A stretch of DNA of 64,000 nucleotides, taken from NCBI RefSeq assembly GCF_900964775.1, contig NC_041821.1, forward strand, positions 10,365,394 to 10,429,393, read 5' to 3'. The notes below the pieces were generated by a model. It was not told the DNA's origin. It ran no database searches and saw only the letters and a list, made by a program, of their open reading frames with translations. Of the stretch, positions 46,201-60,308 are shown one piece after another (positions within the stretch are counted from its first letter, which is position 1; each line of letters starts with the position of its first letter). This stretch comes from Scleropages formosus. Lineage: Eukaryota > Chordata > Actinopteri > Osteoglossiformes > Osteoglossidae. The position numbers and the translations under genes were made by a program.

Positions 46201-48899
46201 ATAACGCATAATGATAATGATACATAATCTCTGCATGTTTTACTAGATAAAGATAATCTGCTAGGAGCAGCTATGATCACTGTCAGTATCATGGGGCACC
46301 AGGTGAGATCAAGCCTCTGTTTCTGCTACAGTACCTTTAGAGCAAGGTACTAACCCTGAAATGCTCTGAGAAAAATTCCCTTCTGTATAAACTGGTAAAT
46401 AATCTAAGTAGTTTAGTATGCAACCCAGGCATCGTATGTTACCTTGGAGAAAGGTGTCAGCTACAAAAATGAATAACGCTGATATAATTGTGGCATTACT
46501 GGCAAAGGCTACGTCAACAGACTGTGGTTCTGATCTTTTCTTCTGAACCCAAGTTCAGTCCCCATAAAGAAGACAGCAAACACTAACATGGGACAGTTTA
46601 CTAGTGTCCTTCTGCCTCTCTCATTCTCTAACTTTGCTCATCTTTTTCACTGCAGTCATCCTGTGACAGGAGAATTTATTTCTTTCTCCAAAGCAGCCAG
46701 GTGGTCCTGGGCAGCAGTGAGAAGTTCTCCATCCCCTCATGTGGTTTTACATTTATTCATCAAGCTGACACTTTCCTCCAAAGGGACTTACAGTTTTAAG
46801 GTTACAGTTATTGCAAGCTTACAATTATTTATCCATTTATACAGCTGGGTAATTTTACTGGAGCAATTTAGGGTAAGTACCTTGCTCAAGGGTACTACAG
46901 CTGGAGGTGGGATTCAAACCTGCAACCTTTGGGTCCAAAGACAGCAGCGCTAACCCCTACTTTACCAGCTGTCCCTGTTTTCCTGCCATTTATTGCCGGA
47001 AGTACCTAGTTGTCATTGTGCAATTTTACCATAACTTGTTCCACTAAAAATTACCTAGCTGTATAAATTGGTAAATAACTGTAAGCAGCTTAACACTGTA
47101 AGTTTTGGAGAAAAGTGTCAGCTGAATGAGTAAATAGATATAATGTAAAGTTGTGTAAGACTGCGTTTCTATAGTTATCTCTGATGAGTCGTATTGTGCC
47201 GGTGTGATGAAAACAGATGTAGAGCGGTAACCTGTGCCCTTTGGGTGCTGCTGTCCCCGAGCCGCTCCGTCTCTAATGTCCGTCTCCGCGCTCCACTCGA
47301 TGGCCTTTGCAGGACCGAGGAGCAAATTCGAGAACGGAACCCTTCTTCGTTTTCGGGAACTTGCGGCTAGGGCAGGACTTTGTAATGGACCACAGTCAGT
47401 CACGTTGCCCCATTAATTATTCCGTCCTGACAGACATGCCTTTCTAGTTCCTGGATCACATGATAATCTCAACAAAGGTCTTTTTGTGCCACCTCGACCT
47501 TTGGCATTCCTACACAGGCCGAAAGCAGAGTTGCAGACCGAGCTGCCGATCCGCTTTCCGCGTTGGACTCCCCGCAGCGGGCCGGCCGCCCAGGCCGGGC
47601 CAGCAAAGGGGTTCCCGGCCGGGGTGTGAACTGCATCTCGGTGCTCGGTCCTGTCCTGCAGCGCCTCCTCTTTGTCTTTATCTGTGTCTCACTGGGAGTG
47701 TGTCGGTGGTACAAGCGTGTTTTTGAGTACGCTGAGCTTAGTTTTACTTTCCCCGTCTTTCCAGCGCAATTTGAAACAAAGGATATAGCTCTGCAAATGG
47801 CACGTTTTGAAAATGTGCTCAAGAAATCTACGTTTTAATAGCTGGTCCCTGTGAAATAGGTGGAGCGAGTACAATTGGACTCATTGCAACCGCTTCGGGG
47901 ATTTTCATGGTGAGGGACGCTATGGATTTGTTTTACCTTATTTGTCTTTAGGTTGGAAACATGGAAACCGCATGCAGCTTGAGATGGGCTCGAACCTACA
48001 GCCAAACACGCGGCTCAAGTGCCGTGTCGCCGTACCACTCGTGTGAGATGTAGAGATGGGTTCTCAGATCAGCAATCGGTGACTGTACTGGTGAAGGTGT
48101 GTTAAGTGTGATGGGCGTGGCCCGTGGATGTGCATTCATATGGGGCGGGGCCAGAGGGTGTGGATCTGTATCGGGGGAGACCTGTGTCTGCATGCGCTGC
48201 GGCCCCTGGTGCAAATCCGGGTGAGGAGCGGCCTCTGGGGGGGTGCGGACAATGGATGCACATGTGGAGATACCCACGTGATCCTCGGCTGCTGTGAAGG
48301 GCGGCCCCCTCTTGGGTGTCTCCGCACCTCCACCGTGCCGGAGGGTGACGTGTCTAATCGACCCGCCACCAATATTCACGTGAGGTGCTTCTCTTGGAGG
48401 TGAGGAGCGATTCGTACGGAGACGACGGGTTCCCGAGAGCGCAGCGTTCAGCTGCCTGTATTTTCCCTCCATTGCATCGTGCTCAAAAACTCCCCCTGAA
48501 AAACGGCTCATTCGAGACAGTGATTTGTTCGGTCCAGTAATGAAATCCAGAGCAAATTATGCCAAAAAAGTCACATTTATTATATTGACCCGAGACTTTT
48601 AAAGGGGTCTTGTGCGCTAAGCGACTCAGTACAATCAAATGTGCAGCTAAAACAGCCCCTGCAACGGAGAGTTTTGGAGGGAAAAAATATTTCCATGATG
48701 CATAATGCACTACATTTACATCTACAGTTGATGAGTGTCTGGACCGGGTTTTGAGATCAGTGAGTCACAGTGAAATGTTTTGGGAAATAAAATATGACTG
48801 AGCGTCGCAGGTTGGAGGGGTCGGCAATAACACAAAAAAAAGAATGAAGAAAAACTGCCTGTGAAGAATGGCTGCTTGCTGTCAGAACCTTGAAACAGG

Positions 48900-48947
<48 letters not shown>

Positions 48948-51900
48948 ACACACACAAAAGGGTCCAAAGGGTGAGGAAGAGCGCGTTTACCAAGACTGAC
49001 ATTACGGAAATGTTTGTTTATTGGCACGGAGTCCCAGCCCCAGGGGATGATGGGATGGCCCCTGGTTTCACCCTGGTGTCTCGCTGGAAGTTTGTAGCAT
49101 TCTGATAGGAGACGTAAACAAACCTTAAGTGCTCGGAACAATAATGTTTGGTTGGCACCACGAAGGATGACTCCCGCATGCGTGTCATCCGCGTTGATGA
49201 ACCCTGCCTTGCTTTTCACTGTTTTCCCACCTTCAGCAGTTCTTACTTTAAAATGAGTCCATAATGAGGTCAAGAAGCATCTTTTGAACACGATGCTGCA
49301 GAAATCGGATCATCCCCCGAAACTGGCCGTCCGATAAGTTGTAAGATGTTGTGAATTCCAGCGTGACCTAATGCCCTCGCTGCCCTCGCTGCCCACGCAC
49401 ACACTTTTGAAATGGTTTCCGCTCCTCCGGCTGTTGGAGACGTCCCTGTTCCGTGTTTCACGTTCGGCCTTCCTGCATCAGGCCGGAGTTCGGCATAACG
49501 GACGTTCTCAGCAAGACCCCTCCCGGTGCGTCTCGGGGGCCAGCGGGAGTCGGTGCACGTGGGCATCGTGGCTCTGGTGCCGTTTCCGTAGCAACCAGTC
49601 ACACAAAGGTGAGCAGAGGAGATGCCTGCAGCAGCGTGCCTGGCACCGGGGGCCTCGGACCGTGGCCTGGACAGCAGATGGGAGAGTTCGTTTGTACCGT
49701 CTGCGTGTGGTTCTTGTGTCCTGTGCCTCGCAAGAATGGCTGGAATCACTTTAGAGGCTCGGCGGCGCATTGATCTGGCGTGGACTGCGTCTCCAGGGCG
49801 CCTGCTGCAAGAATAGTGAATTCAGCGCCTGTTGGATTCTTGGGCTGCGGAGTTAGCCGAGGCCCTTTGTTCCAAGTCGCTGCGGAAGACGCTGAATTTG
49901 GCAGAAGAGCAGTGTGTCCTGAGAGCTGCCTTTTCCCTGCCGCGAGCATCGCGTTTAACTCGGCCTACGCTGCCAAGCTGTGAGCTGGCCCAGGGTGCGA
50001 GGAAGCGGCAGTCTTTAAACAGCCAACTCAAACATTGCAGTCATCCCTTAGCCAAAGCGAAGGCTGTCTTCGCCCATGTTTGGTGTGACCTTCCGGTCTT
50101 TTCCGTGCTTTAAAACTATGTAGGTCACACGGTGGTGTCTAAAGGATCAGCGTAATACGTGGCAACTTGTTACTGCACCCTAAGCTGGAGGTGCACATAG
50201 AGAGGCTTTGTTGCCCACATTTATGGTGCAATGCATGCCAGCATGTTGTGGGATGGCTGGTAGCGTAGTGGTTAGAAGTCCTGCTTTTGGCTCTAAAAGC
50301 CACAGGTTTGATCCCCCCCCTCCTGCTATAGTGCCCTTGAGCAAGGTACTTACCCAACTGTGTAAGTAATTGTAAGTACCTTCACATTGTAAGTTGCTTT
50401 GGAGAAAAGCATCAGCTCAATGTAAATTTCACCAGTTTGCAGCTACTTCGAGTTTACCGGAATACATCTTACATCATCTAATTGTACATCGGACATACCA
50501 TGATGTTAGTCTGCTACTGCGTCCCTTGAAATTTGATTAGATGGCTTTATTCACTGGAGATGTCTAAGACTACAGTGGCACCATAGAGCTGCTTTCAGGC
50601 AGCCCACTAACAGTGGCTGGTGCAGCTCAACACCCTCTCCTTAATCCCGTAGTTTTAATCAGTTCAGATCACCGGGGATCAGGGCCGTGGGTCTGGAGAT
50701 GAGCTCAGGTGGCATCTTGGATCTCTCCGAGTGCCCATTGGATTCTTGGCCTCTCAAACAGGCTGCCTCCCCCCGTAGAAGCCGGCTTTCTTAAAAGGAC
50801 AGCAGGTGGCGTGGTGGTTAGAGCTGCTGCCTTCTGCTCAAAGGCCCCAGGTTACGATCCCAACTCCTGCTTCAGTAGCTGTGAATGAGGTACATTCTGT
50901 GAATTGCTCCAGCAAAAATTATCCAGGTGTGTAAACGGGTAGATCATCGTGCGTCGCTTTGGAGAAGAGCATCGGCTAAATGAATAGGCGTAACAAACAT
51001 GTCAGGGAAGGTTCTCTCCCGTGGGTTATTTTTGTGCCGTCTCTCTAATCCAGACGGCGGGAGGGAGGAGGGGGGACGCTAAGCCAGTGGTGCCGCCTCC
51101 AACTTATACCCAGGTTTCCATCACGATGGAACTGTGGGAGCAGCGAGGCCGGGAGCTATTTTGTCAGTGGAACATACGTGTAGTGCCACACGCCTGTGTT
51201 CGGCAAAGGGCAGACAGTGCCGTCTGTGAGCAGCGGGCCCCGACTTCCGGTGCTGTGAGGAAACAGGCGTTGGAGGATATCCAGCTCCCGCGCCGCCAAC
51301 ACCCATCTTCAACATGTCCTCGTATTCATGCAGTCAGACCGGCAATCCTGTTTACCCTTAGTCTCGGGGACAGCGCTTCTGTTGAACCTGGCTGTCCTGC
51401 TCAGGCTGAGTCAGTTTTGACCTCATTATACGGTAACACCACTGTTTTAAATTTCTACTAGGTACAGCTGGTAGCGTAGTAGTTAGAGCTACTGCCTTTG
51501 CACCCACATGTTGTGGGTTCAACTCTCACCTCTCACTGTAATACCCTTGAGAAAGGTACTTACCCTGAAATTGCTCCAGTATAATTACCCAGCTTTATAA
51601 ATGGGTGTGTAGGTGGCACACCGAATAGCACTGCTGTCTCACAGTGCCTGGGTAGTGCAGGAGGGCGTGGGTTTGATCCCTGCTCAGTCTGTGTGGAGTT
51701 TGCATGTTCTCTGTGTGGGTTTCTTTTGGGTGCTCTGGTTTCCTCCCACAGTCCAAAGACATGCTCTTCAGGTCCCCCCATAGTGTGTGAGTGACAGAGA
51801 GAGTGTGTGTGTTCTGCTGATGTATGGATGAGTGACCCATTGTAAGTAGTGTATCTGGCAGTGTAAGTCACCTTGGGGAATAAGGTGTGTGGGTTCATAA

Positions 51901-52571
51901 CACTACATAGAGTTCACTGGAAGTTGCTCTGGAGAAAAGCATCTGCTAAATAAATAAATTTAAATAATTGTAGGTGTCACAATGTTATAATTCCTGTTGG
52001 AGAAAAGTGTCAAATAAATGTAATTTCCAAGGATGTTTGGGCAAATAAGGAATCTGATATAGTGGTCAGGTAACCACATAGGAATGAGTTTTGAAGACAA
52101 AAGCAACAAATAAATACTATCCAAACAATGCAATTACTTACCAGCGAAACGAAACACAAAAGGTAGATTTGGTAACATGTTAATCTATATACTGTATTAC
52201 TTGCACTATATTCTCTAATGTTTCCAGTACAGATTCCCAGGTGCTTTGAGTTAGTGTAGGGCTGGACGCCAACAGTGGAATTTAGTGTCCGTTCAAGTGT
52301 GGTATGGATTATGATTTGGACTATCAGAGGTTCATAATGGACACAGCTTGACGGCTAAAAAAGCATCTTGCGTCCTGTCATTTCTCACCCGTTTGCTCTG
52401 TATCACGTCCCAGGAGGGAGGGAATAAGTTTTATTCAGACGCGGCTGTTGGTTGTATTTGTGACTGATGCCAGTAGGTAATGTGCTCGACTCTCTGTTTT
52501 ATTCCTCAGCTACTTGGTGTGGCCTTCCTGGGGATTGGGCTCTGGGCATGGAGCGAGAAGGTAAGTATCCT

Positions 52572-52623
<52 letters not shown>

Positions 52624-55556
52624 TAACTCGTCCTCCCACATAGCTCCACCGCAGTGGCAGAACTCCAAATGCAAACATTTTTGCCTTTTATCTGCTGACT
52701 TTGGATCATAGGAGGCCTTTCAATGCTCCGTGTGTCACAATCACCTCTGAAGGCGCTTAAGATCTGGACATGTATAATATTCAATATATGAGATTAAACT
52801 CGAATGGAACCGAAGTTCCTCCACGTTCAGCGTTCAGTTGGTCACAGTGACACGTCTCTAAATCACAGTTCCTTTAATGCTTCCTGCACCTGAATACAGC
52901 CAAACATAGGTAATAGTTTACTTTACTATTATAGAATAGGGCTCTATAATAGAACGTTATAGAAATTAATAAGAAAATTTGTATTTAACCACACAAATAA
53001 ATAGTGGTTTCATTAAAAGGAAATCAAACATATTCTCATTGGCTGTTATACTGCATGAAGAGGTGATTTCATAAAGTCTAATGGGTCTATTATTCACTCC
53101 TTTATGAAATATACAGTGAATGGTGTGGATGTTTAATTACTGTCTCCAGTGAAAAATATTACCACCTGCTGCTGAAGATATAGATGATTATAACTCACTC
53201 CAAACCCTTATTGTTGTACAACAGATGAAATATGACAGTAATTTTGACATTAATTGGGAATCTGAGACGTGTACAGGGAGAGCACTGTGTTCTTTCTGTG
53301 CCTCTTACTCGTGATCTTGTTCTTTGATTAATGTTTTTGACTGCTCCACTCCTTTATTTCGCAGTTTTGAAGTATCAGTAGAATTTTAAAGCCACGAACA
53401 TGAATACCTTTTTGTCACATTTGTTATTTCTTAAATGCAATTAAGTAATGTAGTAAAACAGTAAAATTGAATAATACAGTAGCTGTTAATTTACTGTATG
53501 AAAATTCTATCCGTTCATCATCAATATTCATATCCACTTGTCTAGGGCAGGGTTGGGTTAGCGCCTATCCTGGAAGCATAGGGCATGAGACAGTGTGTAA
53601 AAGCACCAGTCCATAGCACGCACGCACGCGCACGCACACACACAGTCTGAAACTGCTTGTCCCAAGCGGGATCATGGCAAGCCGCAGCCTAACCCGGCAA
53701 CACTGGGCGTACGGGACACACCCAGGACGGGATGCCAGTCTGTCACAAGGCACCCCAAGCGGGACTCGAACCCCAGACCCACCGGAGAGCAGGACCCCTT
53801 CAAACGCACTGCACCACCACACCCCCCTATTCAGTCCGTAGCAGAGTGCGCAAAACGTTTTTAAAAAAAGCTGGAACATTTACATTTATTCATTTGGCAG
53901 ATACTTTTCTCCAAAGTGATGTACATCTCATAGAAAATACAATGTGTGCATCACGTTAGCAGAAAGAGACACTTAGATGGAGACGCTTGATTGTAAAGCA
54001 CGCTTAGTTACTTTCCACCGTATGAACCAATGTACATCACACGAGTAGCCGCGTGAAGGTTTCTCTGTTGTTCAGGAGTTATGATCACAAAGTTACGGTG
54101 CGTGAACATTTACACATTACATGAATTTAAGGGATGATGGGCGAAGTGAGTCTGGAAGAGGTGAGTTCTAAGATCATTTTTAAATGTGGACAGAGATTCA
54201 GCAGTTCTGAGTGAGAGGGGGAGGTCGTTCCGCCACAACGGAGCCAAAACCGAGAACCTCCGCGCTTCTGCTTTTGGACCTTTTGTGTGTGTACTTAAGA
54301 ATGATAAAACAGACATTACTTGGGAAAAGAGCTGAATTATACATCGGTTCTGGGGCTGCATGGATAGGTGAGACTGACAAACCTTGAAGCAACAACATGC
54401 ACCAGCGGCGCTTCCGAGTGTGAAACAGAAGGAGCTGAGTTTCAGAGGGAGGAGAAAACCGGCTTCCCAGCATTCCCCAAGAACCGTGCTGCACCTCGAG
54501 CGCTCCCCACGGTTTCGATACCGAAACCTCTGCTGCGTGGGGTCTCCCTCCACGGGTCGCGGGGGCCCTGCCGGGACTTGTGACCTGCGAGAAATAAAAG
54601 GAAAGCTGTGCTGGTCCACATCTCTGCTCGGCCCAGCTGGGTATGAGGTAATGGTTGCCCAACCCAAAGTCTCCCGAGAAGACTGTTTTAGAAGTTGTGT
54701 TGGCTGGCAGAACGCAACGCGTGAAGAGTGGAGAGCCGCAGTAAGAGCAGAGCACACCACCGTTTTCCAGTCCTTTCGCATGAATACAGAATGCAGCCTT
54801 CAGAGCGCGAGTCTGTCTGCGACTCCTTCTGTGGGCCTACTGGGACCTCCGAGCTCTTCCCACATTGTCCTCGTTCTGCTCGAGCTACGGATCCTCTTAA
54901 TAAGTCTCCTTTGCGGGTACGACGCGCTGCGAGTCTGGCGGGCATTGCAGGCGTGATGTATTCTTGTGCAGAATAACTCCCGGTGCGTCAAAAGAAACTT
55001 AATAGGTCACGTAAAAGCTCGACAGCAGTGTTATGTCGGGAACGGTGCCTCGGTTGCCACGGAAACGCAACGACAGAACGCCCGCCTTAGCGCGCGCGGC
55101 CCATTAGTTTCCGTGTGCTAAAAAGTGCTCGAGTGGCTTGAAAACTAGGGAGACTATTTCAAAATCACGACCGCCTTAAAACTGTGCATAATGTGTGTCG
55201 TTATTATTAAACCTGACAAATTGGTTTAGGGACCTTTTTATGCCACGCCGTAAAACGCAGTGTTGAGGAATGCGTAAAGGGCAGCGAGTGACAAAGAGAT
55301 AACACATCGGAACGAACGTGCCTCTGATCCTCTGGTCGGCGAGGTGTGTGTTGATTGATAGGGCCGTCGCGTAGCTGTATCCCAGCAACCGTCAGTAGTG
55401 AAGAAGACGGTGAATGGTTTTGTTGTGTGGGAGTGGAGGAGGAATGTGGGGGTCTCCCGTGGGAACGCCAGTCTTCCAGCGCTGCTGGGTCAGCCTGACA
55501 CATTTACAGCTGCATTGTGCTGCCTTGGGAATGTGCCTCAAGCCTTGTGTGTGTGT

Positions 55557-55596
<40 letters not shown>

Positions 55597-58500
55597 TGAG
55601 GCCAGAAGGGTGTGGGTTTTACTGTGCTGTGTGTTTCGAGGAGATGCTACTGTTGAGAAGGTAGTTTGCGAGGAGGCCTGCTGCCATATTTATTGTAGCC
55701 TATGGGTTCTAAACCTCTGCGTGTGCTGGGGCATCAAGAAAGGCTTTAATAATAATCTTTAATAAGTGATGCTTATGACGTGGCTGCTGCTGGTGACATC
55801 ACTGTGACATCGCACCATAGGTTCACTGGTCAAACTCCCCCTGTGGCTCTTTCCTTCTGCCCTGTTAGGGTGTTCTCTCCAACATCTCCTCCATCACAGA
55901 CCTCGGGGGCTTCGACCCGGTCTGGCTCTTCCTGGTGGTCGGAGGGGTGATGTTCGTCCTGGGCTTCGCTGGCTGCATCGGAGCGCTGCGGGAGAACACT
56001 TTCCTGCTCAAGTTCGTAAGTCTCCCGCCGACTGCTGTCTCCTGGGGTCGAGGGGGCCCTCCTTCAGACCGATCCCAGGTCGTTTGTGCGCTTTGTCCCA
56101 TCGCAAGCAGCCTGGCAGCAGTTTCTGTCACTTATCCCGTCGTCACGGTAACCTGTCTGCAAGGGCCAGCTCTTTTTGGGAATAGCTCTCCAGGGGCAGG
56201 CTGGTGGAACGTTTTACGTGCGGGACTACAGAACTCTGTCTTGTGAGGAGTTCAACGTTGAAAATGAACGCTCTTAACGGAAACAACGCGGCAATTAAAG
56301 TTGAAAACATACTTTAGGAGGAAATGCTGCAATTTCTTGCTGACGGCAGGACTGGAAAATCTAGTAGGAGGGCTGCGGAGCGCAGGCGGGACCCATGAAG
56401 CCAAGAGAGACGTGTTATCAGAGCGAACTGAAATGTCAGCTTCATGGACACCCCGACCTTTAGTTTAGTCTCAGTTAATCTCCCTTTCGGGGAAATGATG
56501 GGGGGATTTCACAGAAAATGTCCCTTCGTCATGCTCCCGCTCTGTTAAGTATTTCTTATGTTGGTTGATGATGAATTTTAGAACGACAAAGTAAATTGGG
56601 ACAAATGAACATGGAATATACACAAACACACACACACACATTTTCAGAACCGCTTGTCCCGTACGGGGTCACGGGGAACCAGAGCCTACCCGGCAACTCA
56701 GGGCGTAAGGCCTGAGGGGGAAGGGGACACACCCAGGACGGGACGCCAGTCCGTTGCAAGGTACCCCAAGCGGGACTCGAACCCCAGACCCACCGGACAG
56801 CAGGACTGTGGTCCAACCCACTGTGCCACCGCATCCCCCTACATGGAATATATTCAAATGCATATTTTTTTGCTATGCATAGGAGGCACCAATTAATTTG
56901 CATATATATTTATTGATTTGGCAGATGCTTTTCTCCAAAGTGTACAGTTTAGGGTACATAAAAGTGTGTTTCACAGCAAAAAGCTTTAGGCACAAACTCG
57001 ATTGCTGAAGCGCAGTTTGGTGGTTTGATTGCCGCAGTTTTTTGCTGGTTCACATTCCACAAGTAGGTGCCTGTCGAATTGAGAGTCAGATAGGAGGTGG
57101 ACATTGTCATGACAGATGGGGTGATGCAATGTATTGTAGGAGATCAGGAGGGTAATGGGTGCAATAGAGATGGGTTTTGAGAGCCTTGAATCCTGGAAGG
57201 GATTCAGCAGCTCTGAGGGCCAGAGGGAGCTTCTTCTGCTGCATTGCAGCCGTAAGCCAAAAGCCGCGCTCTTTTGATTTTGGACCTTGTGCAGTGGGAC
57301 CACCAAGTGGCCTGAGGTGGAGGAGCATTGTGTTTTTGTTGGGGTTTGGGGATCGATTCATTCCAAAATAATGAACAAACACACACACACACATTTTCAG
57401 AACCGCTCGTCCCATACGGGGTCGTGGGGAACCAGAGCCTACCCGGTAACACAGGGCATAAGGCCAGAGGGGGAGGGGACACACCCAGGACGGGACGCCA
57501 GTCCGTCGCAAGGCACCCCAAGCGGGACTCGAACCCCAGACCCACCGGAGAGCAGGACTGTGGCCCAACCCACTGCGCCACCGCACCCCCCCCCGATAAT
57601 GAACACATTCAAATGTAAGTTAAATGACATTTAGCTGTAGGTTTCTGTCCTCTGAGTGTTGCTGTGTTTCTCCCAGTTCTCTGTCTTCCTGGGGATCATC
57701 TTCTTCTTGGAGTTGACAGCTGGGGTCCTGGCTTTCGTCTTCAAGGACTGGATCAAGGACCAGCTCAACTTCTTCATCAACAACAACATCCGAGCGTACC
57801 GGGACGACATCGACCTGCAGAACCTTATCGACTTCACCCAGGAATACGTGAGCGCTCTGCTGCCGCGCTCCCCGTCGCCTGGTGGTGCGCGGCCCCGTTT
57901 CCATAGCAACCATTTCAGACTGCTCAGACCTACCGGTGTGGGATGAGGATCCCGCGGTCCTGCTGTTACGTTTTTACAACATGAATATTCCTGGGAAATT
58001 CCTGAATATTTGGCAGCGACTTCCAAAACAACACGATAAAAGATTTTCTCCTTCTTAATAAATGAAAAAAATATTTGCGTAAATATTAGAGCGTTACAGA
58101 GGGTCCTCAACTTGCTACAGGGTTCTGACGACCTTGTCGTTAAGTCAGCTTCGGTGCAAGTCACACACCCCCTTACACCGTATTACATAACCCATAAGTC
58201 TATATAAAAAATTAATATACAAGAATGGTACGCTCTATAAAAGGGCTGCGTTATTTTTTCACTAACCGCACACATTATTTATGTTAAAAATACTAATATG
58301 GTAATGGTATGAATTCAGTGCAGAGCTGTAGTATAGCTTTCATGCTGCACTATTATTTTGACTTTCATTCCTAAATCTGCTTTCTTTTGCTTTTTTTTCC
58401 TGCACCACCAGAACACTCACGTTTTTGCTTGCTAGTCACCTGGTTGTGCGCACAGAGCAGCAGCACGACGGCGGGAGCGCTCGGTCGGCTCTTTAGGTCG

Positions 58501-60267
58501 CTTCTGGGGTGTCTGGGGAGCAGTAGCTGTGCGCTGGGGTGACCCCTCTCTCTCGTGTCCCAGTGGGAGTGCTGCGGGGCCTTCGGGGCCGACGACTGGA
58601 ATCTTAATATCTACTTCAACTGCACCGACTCGAACCCGAGCCGGGAGAAGTGCGGGGTGCCTTTCTCCTGCTGCACCAAGGATCCCGCGGTATGAGCCCA
58701 CACTCCCCGGCACACCCCCGTCAGCCTGCCGGCGTGCGCTTGCCCCCGTTAACGTCGGAATGGAAACGATGAAATTAACCTTCAAAAATGACACATTATC
58801 GAAAAGCTGAAGCTCGAGAAGAGTTTTGCCTGCCTGAGAGCCCCTCACGTGCGCGGTGTTTGGTACACACAGTCGGGGGCAAAAATGTCAGAAGCCTCTT
58901 TGTTTTTTTTTGTTTTTTTTTTAAAGCAGTTTGTTAATCTAAAGGTTGGCGGAGACCGCAAATTTGTTTTTTCCTGAGCCGGCACGATAACTCCGAAACG
59001 CCGATCGCCTGGAAATCTCTTATCTCGTGTTTAGACTGCGCCAGATTCCCGAGGAAACGGGAAAGGACAGAAACTGGCAAATGTGTTTTGAAACGTAAAA
59101 TGATAAAATGTTTCACATTTTTACAAAATTTCCCAAACATATAATACGTCCCAGAATTAGTACAAGGGTATACTTTTTCAAGCAGCGCATACAGATGGCC
59201 TTTATTTAGGCGTCTATGAAGACATGAGCTATTATTAAATGTTTTCCAATCTGAAGTACACATGTGGTACTTGTAGATGATAAACTCCATCTGTATTTTA
59301 TAAGGTGTAAATAACCACATTTCGCTGCGGCTTCCTGCACAGAATAAGCTGCGAGCATGTGAGCCAATCCAGGGCTGAACTGAGTTACACACGCTGATCG
59401 GAAGTTGTCTTGTGCTCCTAGGAGGACGTCATCAACACCCAGTGTGGCTACGATATTCGAGGCAAAGCGGTGAGTGGCATCTCTCCGCTGCTTTTCACCG
59501 TGCTCCAGTTGGGCTACGATGGACAGCGGAGATACAGTCGCGCTCGACCTTCTCTTCCTCTGCAACTCATTTGTAATATGCAGCGGTGTTTGAAAACTAA
59601 CCCAATGGCAGCGTAGGGGTTGGCGGGATGCATACGTCCCCTGGAAACACCTAAGAGCCTGCTCTGAATTTTCCTGGTGCTACAATGAAACTTTCAGAAA
59701 TGCTGGTTGCTTCGGAGGAACAAGTGTGGGGACACGGTAAACGGTGCCTGTAACCGCGGGTCCCTTACGTGGACGGATGAGGTGTTCATTGCTGCAAACT
59801 GTCCCACCCAGCGCTCAGCCCTTCGCTCCTGGGATGGTTCTCTTCAGCTTGCTGCCTAATATTAGATGAGATGCGGAGCCTGAGTGAGCGAGGCTCCGGG
59901 TACCGGGCGATGAGGGAGATGATCTCCTAGGCATCTTATAGCTTTAGACGGTGTCCGCTGATACGAGAGTGCCGTTTTTGCGCAGGACTCGGAGCAGAAC
60001 ACGTTCATCTACGTGAAGGGCTGCGTGCCCCAGTTTGAGAAGTGGCTTCAGGACAACTTGACCGTGGTGGCTGGGATCTTCATCGGCATCGCTCTGCTGC
60101 AGGTGGGCTGGATGGTCGGGCGGTCCGGGGACACGGGGAGGCGTGGTGCTGGCGTGTTCCGTGCCGAAAGCTTGGACACAGCGGAGGCCTTCGGGGGGAG
60201 GTCCTTCAGCGGCCAGGCCTACGGATGCTGTAAAGGAGGAGCAGGGCGGAACTTCACCGGCTTCACA

Positions 60268-60308
<41 letters not shown>

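Noticed and set aside
47996-48511. 171-codon minus-strand frame in tspan5 intron 1
   Set aside because: Pro/His/Gly-rich, no domain or splice context, in GC-rich sequence where long chance frames are common.
48903-48943. Direct repeats considered as a CRISPR array
   Set aside because: Simple (CA)n microsatellite in a vertebrate genome; no spacer structure.
49270-49770. 166-codon minus-strand frame
   Set aside because: Overlaps similar-length frames on the other strand, low-complexity composition, no recognisable motif.
58080-58210. Sequence resembling a DNA-transposon end (GGTCCTCAACTTGC ... GTCGTTAAGTCAGC)
   Set aside because: Too short and diverged to assign to a family, and no inverted partner was seen.
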